Part shown: positions 9,762 through 17,444 of the stretch, piece by piece | Numbering within the stretch: position 1 is the stretch's first letter | Layout: each line of letters starts with the position of its first letter | Source of the DNA: Planctomycetota bacterium | GTDB taxonomy: Bacteria; Planctomycetota; PLA2; JAEUHO01 | DNA: 62,605 bases | NCBI GenBank assembly: GCA_029259775.1 | Contig: JAJDEN010000029.1 | Coordinates: 1-62,605, forward strand | Direction: 5' to 3' | Made by a program: the position numbers and the translations under genes | Notes under the pieces: model-generated | Databases searched by the model: none | What the model saw: only the letters and a program-made list of their open reading frames with translations | What the model was told of the DNA's origin: nothing

Positions 9762-9872
9762 CATTGACTTCAACCTTGCCTTTGACGTCCCCCGCTTCCG
9801 CCCGTGCTCTCTTCCTCACGGATACGAACACGGACACGGACACGGACACGGGCCCGCGAATCTCGTACGCGC
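9762..9872 (+). repeat. Partial palindromic repeat arm plus CGGACA hexamer tract
   Basis: Begins TTGACTTCAACCTTGCCTTT (from 9764), matching the left arm of the larger repeats at 20071 and 53004, then passes into a near-perfect run of ACACGG units (9826-9852). There is no right arm here. It fills the gap between E3 and the next gene. Confidence 0.6.
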
Positions 9873-9908
9873 GTGCTCACCCACCCCGGTGGTAGCGTTC
9901 GCCGCGTG

Positions 9909-10829
9909 ATGCTCCGCGCACCCCTCCTCCTCGTAGCCATGCTCGCCGGATCGATCGCCTTGCATGGCCTGCTGGCGCAGCACACCGCGCCTTGGAAGCG
10001 CCCGGCAGGCCCCACCGCCGACCGCGTCATCGCCCGCCTGCACGCGAGCGGCGCCCTTACCGTCACGTACGGACCGACCACCGACGAGCAGGCCTCGATC
10101 GTCGGGGGCCCTATGACGCTCTCCGGCACGCGCCCCGACTGGAACGACGACGCCCTCACCCGCCTGCGGGCGGGATTCGCCGCCTTCGCGAAGCCGCGGC
10201 AGAACTCCTACGTGTTGCACTCGCTCGACACGATCCTGGAGATCGAGGTCGACGAAGAGGCCACCCAGGCGTGGCTGAACTGGGTCGTGGCCGCGGCGCG
10301 TTGGAAGCCGGTCGGTCTGACGCGCATCGAGCTGCGACGCAGGCCCTCCGGTCGGCTGATCCGGCTCGCGCTGCCGGCGCTCGACGAATTCGAAGGCCCG
10401 CGGCCCGGCGACAAGGAGGAACCGCGAACCCGCGTCCGTCCCATCCGCCCGAGGATCGACTCGCCTCCCGGGCTGCTCGAGCTGCGGGTGTACCAGTTCC
10501 ACCACTACGTTGGCGACACCCTGGTGATCAAGGACGACGGCGACGAATACGTTCCGCCGCTGTACCGCATGCGCGCGCCCCTACCGTCGGTGACGGCGTG
10601 GCGGACGAGCGCAGGTCGCCGGTTGCTCCGCCAACGACTCCGTGAAGCGCGCGCCCTGCTCGATCAAGACCTCGCCCAACTGGAGGCCGTGCCGCTCGAC
10701 GTCATCGTCGAGCCGGTCTTCACATTCTGGGCCACGGAGCCCTGCTACGTGATCCTGGACGTGTTGGAGGGCCTCGCAGGCATCCCCCGCACGCGCTTGC
10801 AGTTCGACGCGATGGTGGCCTGGCAGTAG
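9909..10829 (+). CDS. Membrane-anchored or secreted protein of unknown function
   Basis: 306 residues. An N-terminal hydrophobic segment (MLRAPLLLVAMLAGSIALHGL) is a signal peptide or anchor, followed by a soluble domain with no motif I recognise. The central part is rich in Arg and Pro (PRTRVRPIRPRIDSPP). The C-terminal third has amphipathic helices (LLRQRLREARALLDQDLAQLEAV). The open frame extends further upstream but that part translates the hexamer repeat (RTRTRTR), so I place the start at ATG 9909. GTG 9906 is an alternative. The next gene follows after 37 bp on the same strand. Confidence 0.65.
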   Translation: MLRAPLLLVAMLAGSIALHGLLAQHTAPWKRPAGPTADRVIARLHASGALTVTYGPTTDEQASIVGGPMTLSGTRPDWNDDALTRLRAGFAAFAKPRQNSYVLHSLDTILEIEVDEEATQAWLNWVVAAARWKPVGLTRIELRRRPSGRLIRLALPALDEFEGPRPGDKEEPRTRVRPIRPRIDSPPGLLELRVYQFHHYVGDTLVIKDDGDEYVPPLYRMRAPLPSVTAWRTSAGRRLLRQRLREARALLDQDLAQLEAVPLDVIVEPVFTFWATEPCYVILDVLEGLAGIPRTRLQFDAMVAWQ

Positions 10830-10866
10830 CGGCACGCCCAACCTCCTGAATCCGTACACTGGAGGG

Positions 10867-11280
10867 ATGGCCCTCACCTGCCCCGCCTGCGGCGACACGA
10901 TGCGAACGGTCGACTTCAAGTCGAAGCACGTCGATCTGTGCGACGGGTGCAAGGGTGTTTGGTTCGACCTCTACGAGCTCGCGGAAACCGCCTTCTGCGC
11001 GCTGCCTCCCGTGACGAGCCGCGCGCGCACCAACCGGGCATGCCCCGTCTGCGGACCCAACATGGACATCGCGGACATGGGCGGCGTGCATGTCGAGCGC
11101 TGCCGCACCTGCAAGGGCACCTTCCTCGACACCGGCGAGTTTCCCCGGCTGCGCAAGGGGCGTCTGCCGCAGGCGCGAAAGCCTGGCATGGCCTACAAGG
11201 ATGGCTGGCCGCCCGAGCGCGAAGACAGCCTCGAAGAGGGGCTGCTCCTCCTGCACATGCTGCTTGCGCTGGGTGGGTAA
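10867..11280 (+). CDS. Zinc-ribbon protein with two TFIIB-type zinc fingers
   Basis: 137 residues. Two tandem copies of the zf-TFIIB-like ribbon: C5-P-A-C8 with C25-D-G-C28-K-G-V-W-F-D, and C59-P-V-C62 with C79-R-T-C82-K-G-T-F-L-D. Each should bind one zinc. The family occurs widely in bacteria as small cytoplasmic proteins of unknown function, some adjacent to regulators. The C-terminal third is acidic and predicted helical (EDSLEEGLLLLHMLLAL). One base separates its stop from the ATG of the acetyltransferase at 11282, so the two are likely co-translated. Confidence 0.8.
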   Translation: MALTCPACGDTMRTVDFKSKHVDLCDGCKGVWFDLYELAETAFCALPPVTSRARTNRACPVCGPNMDIADMGGVHVERCRTCKGTFLDTGEFPRLRKGRLPQARKPGMAYKDGWPPEREDSLEEGLLLLHMLLALGG

Positions 11281-11281
11281 C

Positions 11282-11728
11282 ATGCCTCTCGTCCGCCCCG
11301 CCACACCCGACGATCTCGACGCAGCTCATGCGTGCTACCGGCGCAACGAGTACATGGGATGCATCCAGCCCGCCGACGACGTGCTCGTGGCGGAACACGA
11401 CGGCGACATCGTCGGCGTGGTGCGCCTGGCCCACGAGGAGGGGCATCAACTGCTGCGAGGCATGTTCGTCGACGAAGCCCACCGCGGCCAGGGCCTCGGC
11501 TCCCGGATGATCACGCGCCTCGCCGAGCGGATGGCCGACGACGTCTGCTGGCTGATCGCCGGCCCCCACCTCGTCCGCTTCTATGGACAGATCGGCTTCC
11601 GCCTGACAGAGGACGCCGAGGCCCCGGCCCACATGCAGGAGCGCGTCGCCTCCTACCGCGACACGTACGGCCCGCAATGTCTGCTGCGCCGCAGCCCACC
11701 GAGCCTCGCCCGGGACGATCGCCCGTAG
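11282..11728 (+). CDS. GNAT-family N-acetyltransferase
   Basis: 148 residues, typical for a single GNAT domain. Motif A is clear: VDEAHRGQGLGSRMITRL contains the acetyl-CoA pyrophosphate loop R-G-Q-G-L-G. Motif B follows as LVRFYGQIGFRL. The substrate (a protein N-terminus, antibiotic or small amine) cannot be read from the sequence. The start at ATG 11282 is one base after the zinc-ribbon stop. The frame is open further upstream, but that stretch overlaps the zinc-ribbon gene and lacks family similarity. Confidence 0.8.
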   Translation: MPLVRPATPDDLDAAHACYRRNEYMGCIQPADDVLVAEHDGDIVGVVRLAHEEGHQLLRGMFVDEAHRGQGLGSRMITRLAERMADDVCWLIAGPHLVRFYGQIGFRLTEDAEAPAHMQERVASYRDTYGPQCLLRRSPPSLARDDRP

Positions 11729-11791
11729 CGCTCGCGGCGGCTCACGGCGAGGCTGCGTTCTTCTGCTGGAGCCCGTTCCGTCCGGAGAAGC

Positions 11792-13504
11792 ATGCGCCGC
11801 CTCCATCTCCCCGTGCTCGCCATCCTCGCGCTGGCCACCGTTCTGCTCGCGCTGGCCCCCAGGACGGCGTACGCGGCCAGCCCCTGGGATCGGCAGGTGC
11901 GTGGCGCCCAGGACGCGCTGCGCAAGCATGACGCGGTCCTCTGGTGGAACGCGCTCCGCGGCCTCGCGCGGCACGACCACGCGGGCGCCGTCGTGTGGAT
12001 CGGGAAGCTCTACGCCGGGCAGCTCGCTTTCAAGAAGGCGTGGAAGCACGGCGAGAGCAACGCCGGGCGCTACCTGCTGCGCGCGGATCCCCACGAGCTC
12101 TACCTCGCTCACCTCCGCGACCGCATCAACGTGCGCTCGCTGCATGCCCTGGTGGACGGCGTGGAGCGCGGCGACGACAAGCTCGCGGCGCTCTTTGGTG
12201 CGGCGGTACGCCTGAGTCCGGCCCGGCACCGCGTGGACGACCTGCTGCGGGAGCGGCTGCGCAAGAACCTGCGCCTTGGCAAGAAGGCCATCGCGGCACG
12301 CCTGCTGCGCCTGCTCGAGGGGCGCCTGCACGTCGGCGACGTCCCCTGGATCCAGCCGGTCGTCCTCGATACGCGTCACGACGCCGCGTTCCGGCTGGAC
12401 TTGCTGCGAGCCTGCCCTGCGGACGCCCTCGTCCGCGCCACGCTCGCACGGCAGGCCGCGAAGCCCTGCCTGCCGCCGGACGGACTGCGGACCCTCGTCG
12501 CCGCACACGTGAACGACAAGGAGGCGACGCTCGCCTCCGCCGCCGCCGCCCTCACCGAAGCCCACGGCCGAGCGGCCGGCCTGCGCGCCGTGTTCCTGGC
12601 CGGGAGCGACGCCCCGCCGCGCACGCAGCCCTTCGCGCTGCGTGCCCTGGAGCAGGAGCTCCTGCGGGAGGCACTGGCTCTCCCCGCACTCGCGGGCCTG
12701 GCGCAGATGCACCGGGACTACGTACGGCTCCGCTACGCTCGTTCGTGGCGGCGCGACGGCTACCTCTACAAGCGCGCCCAACGGCAGCGCTTCGACAAGC
12801 GCATCGATGACGACGCCATCGTGGCGAAGGCAGCAGCGACCGACTTCGGCGATCCCGTCCTGGTCAAGCAGATCGCCTTGCTCCGGCGCGTCCGCGCCGC
12901 GTTGGCGCGCGCGGCACCCGATGCCACGCCGAAGCTGATGCCGTCGCCCTACGCCGCCGACTTGTTCCTGCTCAACGACGGGCGTCGCGTCTGGCCGGAC
13001 TCGATTGCATTCACGCGGCGGGAGCGCCAGTGGCAGGACAACCGCGACGAGGTCCTCGCCTACAACGAGCGCGAGCCTGTCTCGCGCGACGCCGAGCGGG
13101 CCAACGCCCTGCTCGTGAACCGCTTCCGGCTGGCCCACGACCTCACGCCACTGCGGATCGACAAGGACCTGATCGAGAGCTCCCGGCGCCATTCGGCCTT
13201 CCAGCGCGCGGCCGGCGAGATCGCCCACAGCTTCAAGTCCCGCCGTGAGCCGGCCGGCCAAACGCCGGCGCAACGGATGGTGAAGGCCGGCTACCCGCCT
13301 CGTTTCGTCGGCGGCGAGAACGTGCTGATGGGCACGATCGACGCGGAGAAGGCGTTCATCTGGTGGCGCGACTCCGCGGGCCACAAGAAGAACATGCTGC
13401 ATCCTGCGTGGACCGAGATCGGCGTGGGCCGGAGCGGCAGCTTCTGGACGCAGAACTTCGGGCGCGAACCCCACAGCGAGGACCACGACGCCGAGGACGA
13501 CTAG
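11792..13504 (+). CDS. Secreted protein with C-terminal CAP (SCP/PR1) domain
   Basis: 570 residues. The signal peptide MRRLHLPVLAILALATVLLALAPRTAYA probably ends at AYA. About 400 residues of helical, Arg/Leu-rich sequence follow, then a CAP-superfamily domain from about 437: NALLVNRFRLAHDLTPLRID, SSRRHSAFQRAAGEIAHSF, GGENVLMG, WWRDSAGHKKNMLHPAWTEI and a final WTQNFG. These match the usual CAP blocks, including the His residues that line the cavity. Bacterial CAP proteins are extracellular with mostly unknown roles. The last gene end is 11 bp from the VWA gene, so the pair may be one transcript. Confidence 0.75.
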   Translation: MRRLHLPVLAILALATVLLALAPRTAYAASPWDRQVRGAQDALRKHDAVLWWNALRGLARHDHAGAVVWIGKLYAGQLAFKKAWKHGESNAGRYLLRADPHELYLAHLRDRINVRSLHALVDGVERGDDKLAALFGAAVRLSPARHRVDDLLRERLRKNLRLGKKAIAARLLRLLEGRLHVGDVPWIQPVVLDTRHDAAFRLDLLRACPADALVRATLARQAAKPCLPPDGLRTLVAAHVNDKEATLASAAAALTEAHGRAAGLRAVFLAGSDAPPRTQPFALRALEQELLREALALPALAGLAQMHRDYVRLRYARSWRRDGYLYKRAQRQRFDKRIDDDAIVAKAAATDFGDPVLVKQIALLRRVRAALARAAPDATPKLMPSPYAADLFLLNDGRRVWPDSIAFTRRERQWQDNRDEVLAYNEREPVSRDAERANALLVNRFRLAHDLTPLRIDKDLIESSRRHSAFQRAAGEIAHSFKSRREPAGQTPAQRMVKAGYPPRFVGGENVLMGTIDAEKAFIWWRDSAGHKKNMLHPAWTEIGVGRSGSFWTQNFGREPHSEDHDAEDD

Positions 13505-13515
13505 ACTGACGCCCG

Positions 13516-15075
13516 ATGCTGACGCGTGCCGCCCTCTGCCTCCTGGTCCTCCTGGTCGGAGCCCCCGCCCTCGCGGCCCCTCCGAAGGCGGAGGCGCGCG
13601 CCAAGCAAGCACGCGAGGACTACGAGGACCTGAACGACGGCAAGGACCGCGGATCGCTGCGCAAGCGCCGCACGGCCCTGCGTGTCGTGGCGCAGTCCAG
13701 CAAGCGCGGCCTGCGCAAGTTCGTGCTCTCGATCGCACGCCGCTCGAAGCACCCGGAGGACAGGGCGTGGGCCGTCCACTACGGGACGGCCTACGGCGAC
13801 CTCCCGACGGTCAAGAAGCTCTGCGAGGCCGTCGAGAAGGCCAAGGACGAGACCGTGATCGAGATGCTCGCGCAGGGACTCTCGCTCAACAGCCAGCCGG
13901 ACGTCGTGGCGTGGCTCGCGGGTCCTGCCCTGACCGAGGTCAAGCCCAGGACCGCGCGAGCCATCCTGCGCTCGCTCTCGGCCAAGCCGCGCAGCGGTTG
14001 TGCGGCGCGGGTCCAGGCCTTCTTGGACGCACCCGCCGGCACGCACGGGGCGCTCCTTCTCTCGGAGGCCGTACTCGCACTCGCCGCGAATGCGGGGGAA
14101 GCGGCGCGGCCCGCGCTGCTCCGGGCCGCGAAGTACGACGCCCCCGTTGTCCGGGCGGCTGCGGCGAGCGTCCTGCCGCGCGCGAAGGAAGCGGATGCGG
14201 CTACGTTGGGTGCCATGCGCGAACTGCTCCTGGATGACGTGCCACGCGTGCGGCAGCTGACGGCGCGCGCCGCCGGATCGAAGCAGGTCGAGGCGCTCGT
14301 CCCGAATCTCATCGGCGCCCTCTCGAGCAAGCGCGCTCGCAGCCGGCACGAGGCCGCGACCGCACTCGAGGCGATCACGAAGCAGGCCTACGGCCAAGAC
14401 GCCCCGGCGTGGACCGCGTGGTGGCAGACGAAGAAGGGCGCTCCGTCTTCCGGCGTGACGGTACCGACGTATCACGGCCTGCCCATCGCAAGTGACCGGC
14501 TCGTGTTCGTCGTCGACATCAGCGGCTCGATGAACAACCCGCCGAAGATGCGCACGCGGCGTGTCGATGTCGCACTCACGGAACTGATCCAGGCGATCCG
14601 CTCCCTCGGCCCGACATCGACGTTCAACGTGGCCGTGTTCTCGGACGATGTCGCGTTCTGGAAGCGAGGCTCGGAGCTGGCGAGCGACAAGGCCAGGAGC
14701 GCTGCGATCGCCTGGGCCCGGAAGGCCCTGGCCAAGCCCCGCGGGCTGACCGCGTCGCACGAGGCCCTGTCCCAGGTCTTTGCGAGACACGCGGACATCG
14801 ACTCCGTCTTCTTCTTGACGGACGGTCTGCCTACGCGAGGCGACTACATCTCCGGCGCCGCGATCCTCGCGTGGATGCGGGGGGCGAACCGCTACCGGCA
14901 GATCCTGGTCCACACGATCGCGCTGACGCTTGAGAAGCACGACAAGGGCATGATCGGTCGGGGCGAGGTGCCGCAGCAGATGCAGCGCTTCATGAAGCAG
15001 GTGGCCGATGCCACCGGCGGGCAGACACGTGTGGTACGGCGTATCCAGGGCCTCGTGGAGGCCCCGAAGCGCTAG
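13516..15075 (+). CDS. Secreted HEAT-repeat and VWA-domain protein
   Basis: 519 residues. The signal peptide MLTRAALCLLVLLVGAPALA is followed by a helical region (about 40-310) with the spacing of HEAT-like repeats (AAASVLPRAKEADAATLGAM, VRQLTARAAGSKQVEALVP). A von Willebrand factor A domain runs from about 329. Its MIDAS motif D-I-S-G-S-M, later Thr (GPTSTFN) and FFLTDG provide the metal-binding loops. It is likely a periplasmic or cell-surface adhesion or scaffold protein. Similar HEAT plus VWA proteins are common in Planctomycetota. It follows the CAP gene after 11 bp. Confidence 0.8.
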   Translation: MLTRAALCLLVLLVGAPALAAPPKAEARAKQAREDYEDLNDGKDRGSLRKRRTALRVVAQSSKRGLRKFVLSIARRSKHPEDRAWAVHYGTAYGDLPTVKKLCEAVEKAKDETVIEMLAQGLSLNSQPDVVAWLAGPALTEVKPRTARAILRSLSAKPRSGCAARVQAFLDAPAGTHGALLLSEAVLALAANAGEAARPALLRAAKYDAPVVRAAAASVLPRAKEADAATLGAMRELLLDDVPRVRQLTARAAGSKQVEALVPNLIGALSSKRARSRHEAATALEAITKQAYGQDAPAWTAWWQTKKGAPSSGVTVPTYHGLPIASDRLVFVVDISGSMNNPPKMRTRRVDVALTELIQAIRSLGPTSTFNVAVFSDDVAFWKRGSELASDKARSAAIAWARKALAKPRGLTASHEALSQVFARHADIDSVFFLTDGLPTRGDYISGAAILAWMRGANRYRQILVHTIALTLEKHDKGMIGRGEVPQQMQRFMKQVADATGGQTRVVRRIQGLVEAPKR

Positions 15076-15141
15076 CGGGGGCGCGGGCACGAAACGCTAG
15101 CGCGGGTTCGTCCGGAGGGGCGCGGGTCGGAATCGGGGCGG

Positions 15142-15318
15142 CTACGCCCGGTCTTCCGCCTCCTCACCTTCTTCGCCTTCCGGCCGGTCCAGGTAGCGCG
15201 CGGCAATGGCCTCGGCGTCATCCTCTTCCGGGGGGCGGTTCTCGATGCGCGACTTCTTGTCGCGGCGCTTCTGAGCCTTGCGCCGTTCGCGGGCGCGTTT
15301 GGAAGGGGAATCTGACAT
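15142..15318 (-). CDS. Small highly charged protein (58 aa)
   Basis: Reads leftwards from ATG 15318, with a GAGGT ribosome site 6 bases upstream, to TAG at 15142. The N-terminal half is strongly basic (SKRARERRKAQKRRDKKSR) and the C-terminal half acidic (PEEDDAEAIAARYLD, then EGEEGEEAED). This looks like a disordered or RNA/ribosome-associated small protein. There is no homology I recognise. The good ribosome site and clean charge segregation argue that it is real. Confidence 0.6.
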   Translation of the reverse strand: MSDSPSKRARERRKAQKRRDKKSRIENRPPEEDDAEAIAARYLDRPEGEEGEEAEDRA

Positions 15319-15655
15319 GGCACACCTCGCTGATGCTCCCCCAGCGCGGGGGGTTCAGGCCGCAGGGCCCTCACGATCGGGGCGCCCCGGGGGCGCTTGG
15401 CAGACAGGTTCGCACGGATCGGCGGGGTACGCCCACTCCAACCGCACCGCCCGCAGAGGCCCAGGGATGGCGGTCTCTCGAACGCCTTCGCTCGGAAGCT
15501 GGGGGTGCTTCGCAGCCCCCTGGTCTCGTCGCAGGCCGAAACCCGGATCGAAGCTGCGGGCCGGCTTTCGACGACACCGGGGACTTCTAGCACTGTGACG
15601 AAATCGCGGCGACGATCCTGCAAGATCCATCGCCGCGACCCAGGACCACGCCTCC
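15319..15655. other. Intergenic gap of 337 bp, no gene recognised
   Basis: Lies between the leftward small-protein gene and the rightward desaturase, so it should hold both promoters. I see GC-rich local palindromes (CCCCAGCGCGGGGG near 15338, GGGGCGCCCCGGGGGCGC near 15379) and one larger hairpin at 15604-15638. There is no convincing coding frame or RNA gene. Confidence 0.4.
15604..15638 (+). promoter_or_regulatory. Long inverted repeat upstream of the desaturase gene
   Basis: TCGCGGCGA (15604-15612) and TCGCCGCGA (15630-15638) are exact reverse complements. Within them CGATC and GATC can also pair around loop CTGCAA. It sits 17 bases before the desaturase ATG, so it could be an operator or an RNA hairpin hiding the ribosome site. 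No obvious Shine-Dalgarno is otherwise visible. Confidence 0.4.
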
Positions 15656-16756
15656 ATGCAGCCGACCAAGGCCGTATTTCAACGAGGCACCGCCGGCGAG
15701 TTCACGACCGAGGTCAAGGCCCGCGTCGCGGCCTACTTCGCCGACGCGGGGCTCTCCGACAAGGCGAACCTGAGCATGATCGTGAAGACGGTCGTGATCC
15801 TGGCCGTCACCTTCGGCGCGTACGGCCTGCTCTACACAGGCTGGTTCAGCCCCCTGGGCATGCTGGGGCTCGCGGTCGTCATGGGGATCGGCTGGGCGGG
15901 CATCGGCTTCTGCATCGGCCATGACGCGATCCACGGCGCGTACTCGAACCGCAACTGGGTCAACCGCACCCTCGGCTGCGTCTTCGAGCTGCTCGGCGCC
16001 AACTGCTACATGTGGCGACTGACGCACAACGGCATCCACCACACGTGGACGAACATCCCCGGCATCGACGAGGACCTCGTCGTGACGCCTCTGCTGCGAC
16101 TGACGCCGCATGCCAAGCGCCGCTGGTTCCACCGCTTCCAGGCCCTGTTCGCGCTACCGGCCTACGCGACCGCCACCCTGTTCTGGGTGTTCGCCAAGGA
16201 CTACAAGTACTTCTTCGCCAAGCGCATCGGCCCGCACGAGAACAAGCGCCATCCCCGCAGCGCGTGGATCGGCCTCGTCCTGGGCAAGATCGTGCACTAC
16301 GGGTGGACGATCGTCCTTCCGCTGCTCTTCCTCGACATCACCTTCGGGCAGTTCGTCATCGGCTACCTGACCGTGCATCTCACGGCGGGCGTCATCCTCG
16401 GCGTGATCTTCATGCTGGCGCACGTCGTCGACAACATCGACTACCCGGCCCCGGACGCTGCCGGCCAGATGGAAGACGCGTGGATCGTGCATCAGCTGCG
16501 CACGACAGCGAGCTTCGGACGCGGCAATCGCGCTCTGGGCTGGTACGTCGGAGGTCTCAACTTCCAGGTGGAGCACCACCTGTTCCCGAAGGTGTGCAGC
16601 GTCCACTACCGGCACATCAGCCCGATCGTGGAGGAGGTCGCGCGCGAGCACAACCTCCCCTATCACGCCAACCGCACGTTCTTCTCGGCACTCGCCTCGC
16701 ACTTCCGGATGCTGATCCGCCTCGGTCGGCCTGAGCGCGCCGCGATCGCGTCGTAA
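15656..16756 (+). CDS. Membrane fatty acid (acyl-lipid) desaturase
   Basis: 366 residues. A di-iron membrane desaturase that introduces a double bond into acyl chains using oxygen. The three His boxes are present: H89-D-A-I-H93, H124-N-G-I-H-H129, and Q304-V-E-H-H308. The QxxHH form of the third box is typical of front-end (delta-5/delta-6) and sphingolipid-type desaturases, although no cytochrome b5 domain is fused. Hydrophobic segments at about 40-62, 65-88, 172-190 and 226-265 agree with the family's topology. It is preceded by a long inverted repeat. The product regiochemistry cannot be assigned. Confidence 0.9.
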   Translation: MQPTKAVFQRGTAGEFTTEVKARVAAYFADAGLSDKANLSMIVKTVVILAVTFGAYGLLYTGWFSPLGMLGLAVVMGIGWAGIGFCIGHDAIHGAYSNRNWVNRTLGCVFELLGANCYMWRLTHNGIHHTWTNIPGIDEDLVVTPLLRLTPHAKRRWFHRFQALFALPAYATATLFWVFAKDYKYFFAKRIGPHENKRHPRSAWIGLVLGKIVHYGWTIVLPLLFLDITFGQFVIGYLTVHLTAGVILGVIFMLAHVVDNIDYPAPDAAGQMEDAWIVHQLRTTASFGRGNRALGWYVGGLNFQVEHHLFPKVCSVHYRHISPIVEEVAREHNLPYHANRTFFSALASHFRMLIRLGRPERAAIAS

Positions 16757-16782
16757 CCGCCGCCTTCCAGCGGATGGCCGGC

Positions 16783-17346
16783 TCATGCCGCGGGCCACAT
16801 GCTCGCAAAGATCCCCGCCGTGGTCAGCGCGTACAAGAACCCGTCGATGACGAACTTGAGCGTCGTGCCCCAGCTGATGCCTTTCCAGATCGAGTCGCAG
16901 ATCGTGCCGATGCCGTAGCCGGCCAGCGCGACGGTCGAGGCCATGCGGAACACGTCCATGTAGTCGCGTCCCGCGTCGAAGGCCATGGACAGCGTGTAGG
17001 CCGTCAGCACGCCCACGAGCACGCTGAAGAGGAACCACTGCAGCAGCTGCTTCCCCATCTGCGGCACGCCGGTGGGGTTGACGATCATGAAGCCGACCGG
17101 CCCCTTCTTGAACTTCTCGATCATCTCCGGGCTGCCCATGTCCTTCATCGACTTCGGAGCCGGGAACATGTACTGGCCGGGGTTGACGCCGCCGCCTCGC
17201 AGGCTGTCGAGCACCTGGGACTCGGCGGGCATCTCGCCGTAGTCACCGCTGTGCCAGCCGAGGCACATGTGGATGAGCGAGCTGACGACGAACACGCCGA
17301 CCGCCGCGAGCAGGATCGGCAGCCAGAGATCGAGAAGTGAGACCAT
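16783..17346 (-). CDS. Conserved integral membrane protein of unknown function
   Basis: 187 residues with about four hydrophobic helices (7-30, 103-122, 136-155, 165-185). Between helices 1 and 2 is a soluble loop with MCLGWHSGDYGEMPAES and FMIVNPTGVPQMGKQL. The loop motif GWHSGDYG-(M/L)P is one I have seen in uncharacterised bacterial membrane proteins, but no role is known to me. An AGGAGGTTCCC ribosome site precedes the ATG at 17346. It is convergent with the desaturase (26 bp gap) and divergent from the 17445 gene. Confidence 0.75.
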   Translation of the reverse strand: MVSLLDLWLPILLAAVGVFVVSSLIHMCLGWHSGDYGEMPAESQVLDSLRGGGVNPGQYMFPAPKSMKDMGSPEMIEKFKKGPVGFMIVNPTGVPQMGKQLLQWFLFSVLVGVLTAYTLSMAFDAGRDYMDVFRMASTVALAGYGIGTICDSIWKGISWGTTLKFVIDGFLYALTTAGIFASMWPAA

Positions 17347-17444
17347 GGGAACCTCCTGGGACGTGGAGTTGGGACCGCGAGCGTAGCGGATCCAAGGCCT
17401 TGGTCGCCACCACCTAGCGTGTCGGATCCGGTAGGCTAGGGCCT

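Noticed and set aside
10916..13738. Very long open frame on the opposite strand across four genes
   Set aside because: At this G+C, frames antisense to real genes stay open. The translation is Arg/Ala/Gly-rich and matches no family, whereas the rightward zinc-ribbon, GNAT, CAP and VWA genes are clear.
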